From the NCBI GenBank assembly GCA_035267185.1, contig DATFLY010000178.1, positions 1-42,430 of the forward strand: a stretch of 42,430 nucleotides of DNA, written 5' to 3'. Shown here piece by piece: positions 40,965 to 42,430 of the stretch. This DNA comes from JAUIBE01 sp035267185 (GTDB lineage: Bacteria; Pseudomonadota; Gammaproteobacteria; Xanthomonadales; SZUA-36). The position numbers were made by a program, and so were the translations under genes. Each line of letters starts with the position of its first letter. Positions within the stretch are counted from its first letter, which is position 1. The notes under the pieces are model-generated. The model was not told the origin of the DNA. It did no database searches and worked only from the letters and a program-made list of their open reading frames with translations.

Positions 40965-42430
40965 ATGACAATCTTGTCCAACGACCAATCGCATCCCTCG
41001 AGAGACGCAGAAAACAGTCGCGTGCAGATCGCCGTTCACAGGGTTCTGCCGGCGGCTGAACGGGCGGCTGACGGCAGTGGTTCGTTTTCTAAGACCACGC
41101 TCAAGACTCTCAAAAACCACCTTGATCGTTTTCCTGGTGAGGCGCTTTTGTTGCTGACACCTGGCCTGGACATCCGTGAAACCGAACTTGAAATGCTCAG
41201 ATCGCTGGCAGCTGAGGCCCGCAGAGGGGAAGTCTACACAGCCCTGAGCAATGCGGTTGCAGACCTGAATCCTTTTGCTGACACCAACATCGAAACCATC
41301 GGTGATACTGATACCAGCGGACTGGTTTCGCTATTGGGAACCGGTGAAGTTTTCGAAGTTCACCGAATGCCTTCTCATCTGCTGTTGATTCCGGTGCCAA
41401 CCCTGGAATTGCTTGCCTCGGAAATCACCAACAGGCCGGCAGACCCTGGAGACATTCTCGAAAAGCATGGAAAACTGTTACTGCATGACCGCATTTTCGT
41501 CGCGGACCCTTCCGTTCCCCTGAATGCGGCGCCTTCATTATCTTCACACGAAGAATTTCGTCCCGCTCCCTGGGGTTGCCTCAACCAGCGTATCGATGAA
41601 TGGCTTCAGGATGAAACCTGGCTTAAACAATCCAGCCATGTTGTCGATGCATACCATCGAGCCTGCCTGGCTGGCGATTCCGCTGATCTGCATATTACCC
41701 ATAGCTGGGGCGGGGGTGTGGCACGCTGGGTTGAGTCATTCATTGACTCAGAACCGGAACGAAATCAATTCAGACTGCAGTCGGAAGGACCCAGGTCAGG
41801 AGATGGCGCCGGGCAAAAACTTTCCCTGTATCTCGGTAACCTCTCAGAAAACGCAATTGCCAGCTGGTGGCTTGAACCCATCATATCTTCAACCGTTGCA
41901 GACCATCCTCAATACCAGGAGATCATCAGCTACATTGTGGCTCGTTATGGCATTTCCCGAGTTATTGTGTCCTCGCTGGTGGGCCACAGCCTTGATGCCC
42001 TCAGAATTGATCTTCCAACCATCGAGGTGCTGCACGATTTTTATCCTGCCTGGCCATTGCTGGACATCCACCCCCAGGGATTCCTGATGGAACAGGGCGC
42101 AGACCTCTCCGAGGCCATGGAAAAGCATGAGTTGCTACCCGACTTTCGTGGTCGAGGTTCGGATTCCTGGAAAGTGGTTGCACGGCTCTGGTGGAAAACG
42201 ATCCAGGACAGGCAAGTCAGACTCGCTGCACCAAGCCAATCAGTCGCGGACCTGATGCCACGCCTGTATCCCGAATTTTCAAATCTTGTGGCCAGCGTGA
42301 TTCCACACGGAATCACTGAAAACTGGACAAACGTGCACTGGCAACCCCGGCCCCGCGACGACGGAAAACTGAAACTCCTGATTCCCGGGCGCATTCAAAA
42401 AGGCAAAGGCAAGTCGCTTCTCCTCAAAGC
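40965..42430 (+). CDS. Glycosyltransferase, 5' part (runs off the window)
   Basis: The frame from ATG 40965 is open for 488 complete codons to the window edge. Residues about 1-210 form an N-terminal region I do not recognise. LHITHSWGGGVARWVESF (about 245-262) is the first strand and glycine loop of a GT-B/GT4 glycosyltransferase. VIPHGITENW and LLIPGRIQKGKGKSLLLK near the edge are its acceptor/donor-domain junction; the donor site lies beyond the window. It is divergent from mrcB across a 211-base gap in which only a weak TTGACC (40812-40817) / TACCAA (40835-40840) pair is visible. An upstream ATG at 40951 is in another frame and stops at once. Likely part of a surface-polysaccharide locus that continues to the right. 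Confidence 0.75.
   Translation, partial: MTILSNDQSHPSRDAENSRVQIAVHRVLPAAERAADGSGSFSKTTLKTLKNHLDRFPGEALLLLTPGLDIRETELEMLRSLAAEARRGEVYTALSNAVADLNPFADTNIETIGDTDTSGLVSLLGTGEVFEVHRMPSHLLLIPVPTLELLASEITNRPADPGDILEKHGKLLLHDRIFVADPSVPLNAAPSLSSHEEFRPAPWGCLNQRIDEWLQDETWLKQSSHVVDAYHRACLAGDSADLHITHSWGGGVARWVESFIDSEPERNQFRLQSEGPRSGDGAGQKLSLYLGNLSENAIASWWLEPIISSTVADHPQYQEIISYIVARYGISRVIVSSLVGHSLDALRIDLPTIEVLHDFYPAWPLLDIHPQGFLMEQGADLSEAMEKHELLPDFRGRGSDSWKVVARLWWKTIQDRQVRLAAPSQSVADLMPRLYPEFSNLVASVIPHGITENWTNVHWQPRPRDDGKLKLLIPGRIQKGKGKSLLLK

Overview
This window is a stretch of gammaproteobacterial chromosome made mostly of core genes. The order yrbG-kdsD-kdsC-lptC-lptA-lptB-rpoN-hpf-ptsN-hprK-rapZ-EIIA(Man)-HPr-EI-mgtE, together with a DUF2066 / PgsA / AI-2E permease / Hda block diverging from purM-purN-DUF3108, points to a relative of the Xanthomonadales/Chromatiales (for example a Wenzhouxiangella-like lineage). 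That placement is an inference from remembered gene order, not a phylogeny. There is no tRNA, rRNA, CRISPR array, complete insertion sequence or prophage gene.

Layout. 1-152: 3' end of a MurU-like nucleotidyltransferase. 269-1642: secreted protein with a C-terminal IPTL-CTERM sorting signal. 1748-3592: ABC exporter. 3711-6568: three-gene proton-translocating transhydrogenase operon (pntAA-pntAB-pntB). 6715-8490: large lipoprotein of unknown function with its own promoter. 8491-9338: non-coding region with a REP doublet and a 162-bp-period array of hairpins. 9339-13683 (minus): apparent operon DUF2066-pgsA-AI-2E permease-hda-AMP nucleosidase. 13868-16435: purM-purN-DUF3108. 16495-18066: M48 metalloprotease lipoprotein with TPRs. 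18094-19618 (minus): ibaG-murA. 19722-25662: yrbG, Kdo synthesis (kdsD, kdsC), LPS export (lptC, lptA, lptB) and rpoN. 25751-30911: hpf, then a regulatory PTS (ptsN, hprK, rapZ, EIIA-Man, HPr, EI). 30912-31324: second non-coding repeat region of nested hairpins. 31325-32692: mgtE. 32705-35161: double-domain glycosyltransferase. 35183-40753 (minus): tsaB-yoaA and mrcB-TPR lipoprotein. 40965 to the end: 5' part of another glycosyltransferase, cut by the window edge.

How the genes work together. Much of the window serves the cell envelope: MurU and MurA for peptidoglycan precursors, PBP1b for polymerisation, KdsD/KdsC for Kdo, LptABC for LPS export, PgsA for phosphatidylglycerol, and several lipoproteins. 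The PTS proteins form a phosphorelay (EI to HPr to EIIA-Ntr or EIIA-Man) with HprK acting on Ser46 of HPr. No sugar permease is present, so the relay looks purely regulatory.

The least ordinary parts are the two non-coding hairpin regions. In each, a conserved apical or central sequence is flanked by stem arms that differ between copies yet remain complementary. Also notable are a Bacteroidetes-like AMP nucleosidase at the end of the hda operon, the two-domain glycosyltransferase, and the IPTL-CTERM protein. I found no convincing new multi-gene system.
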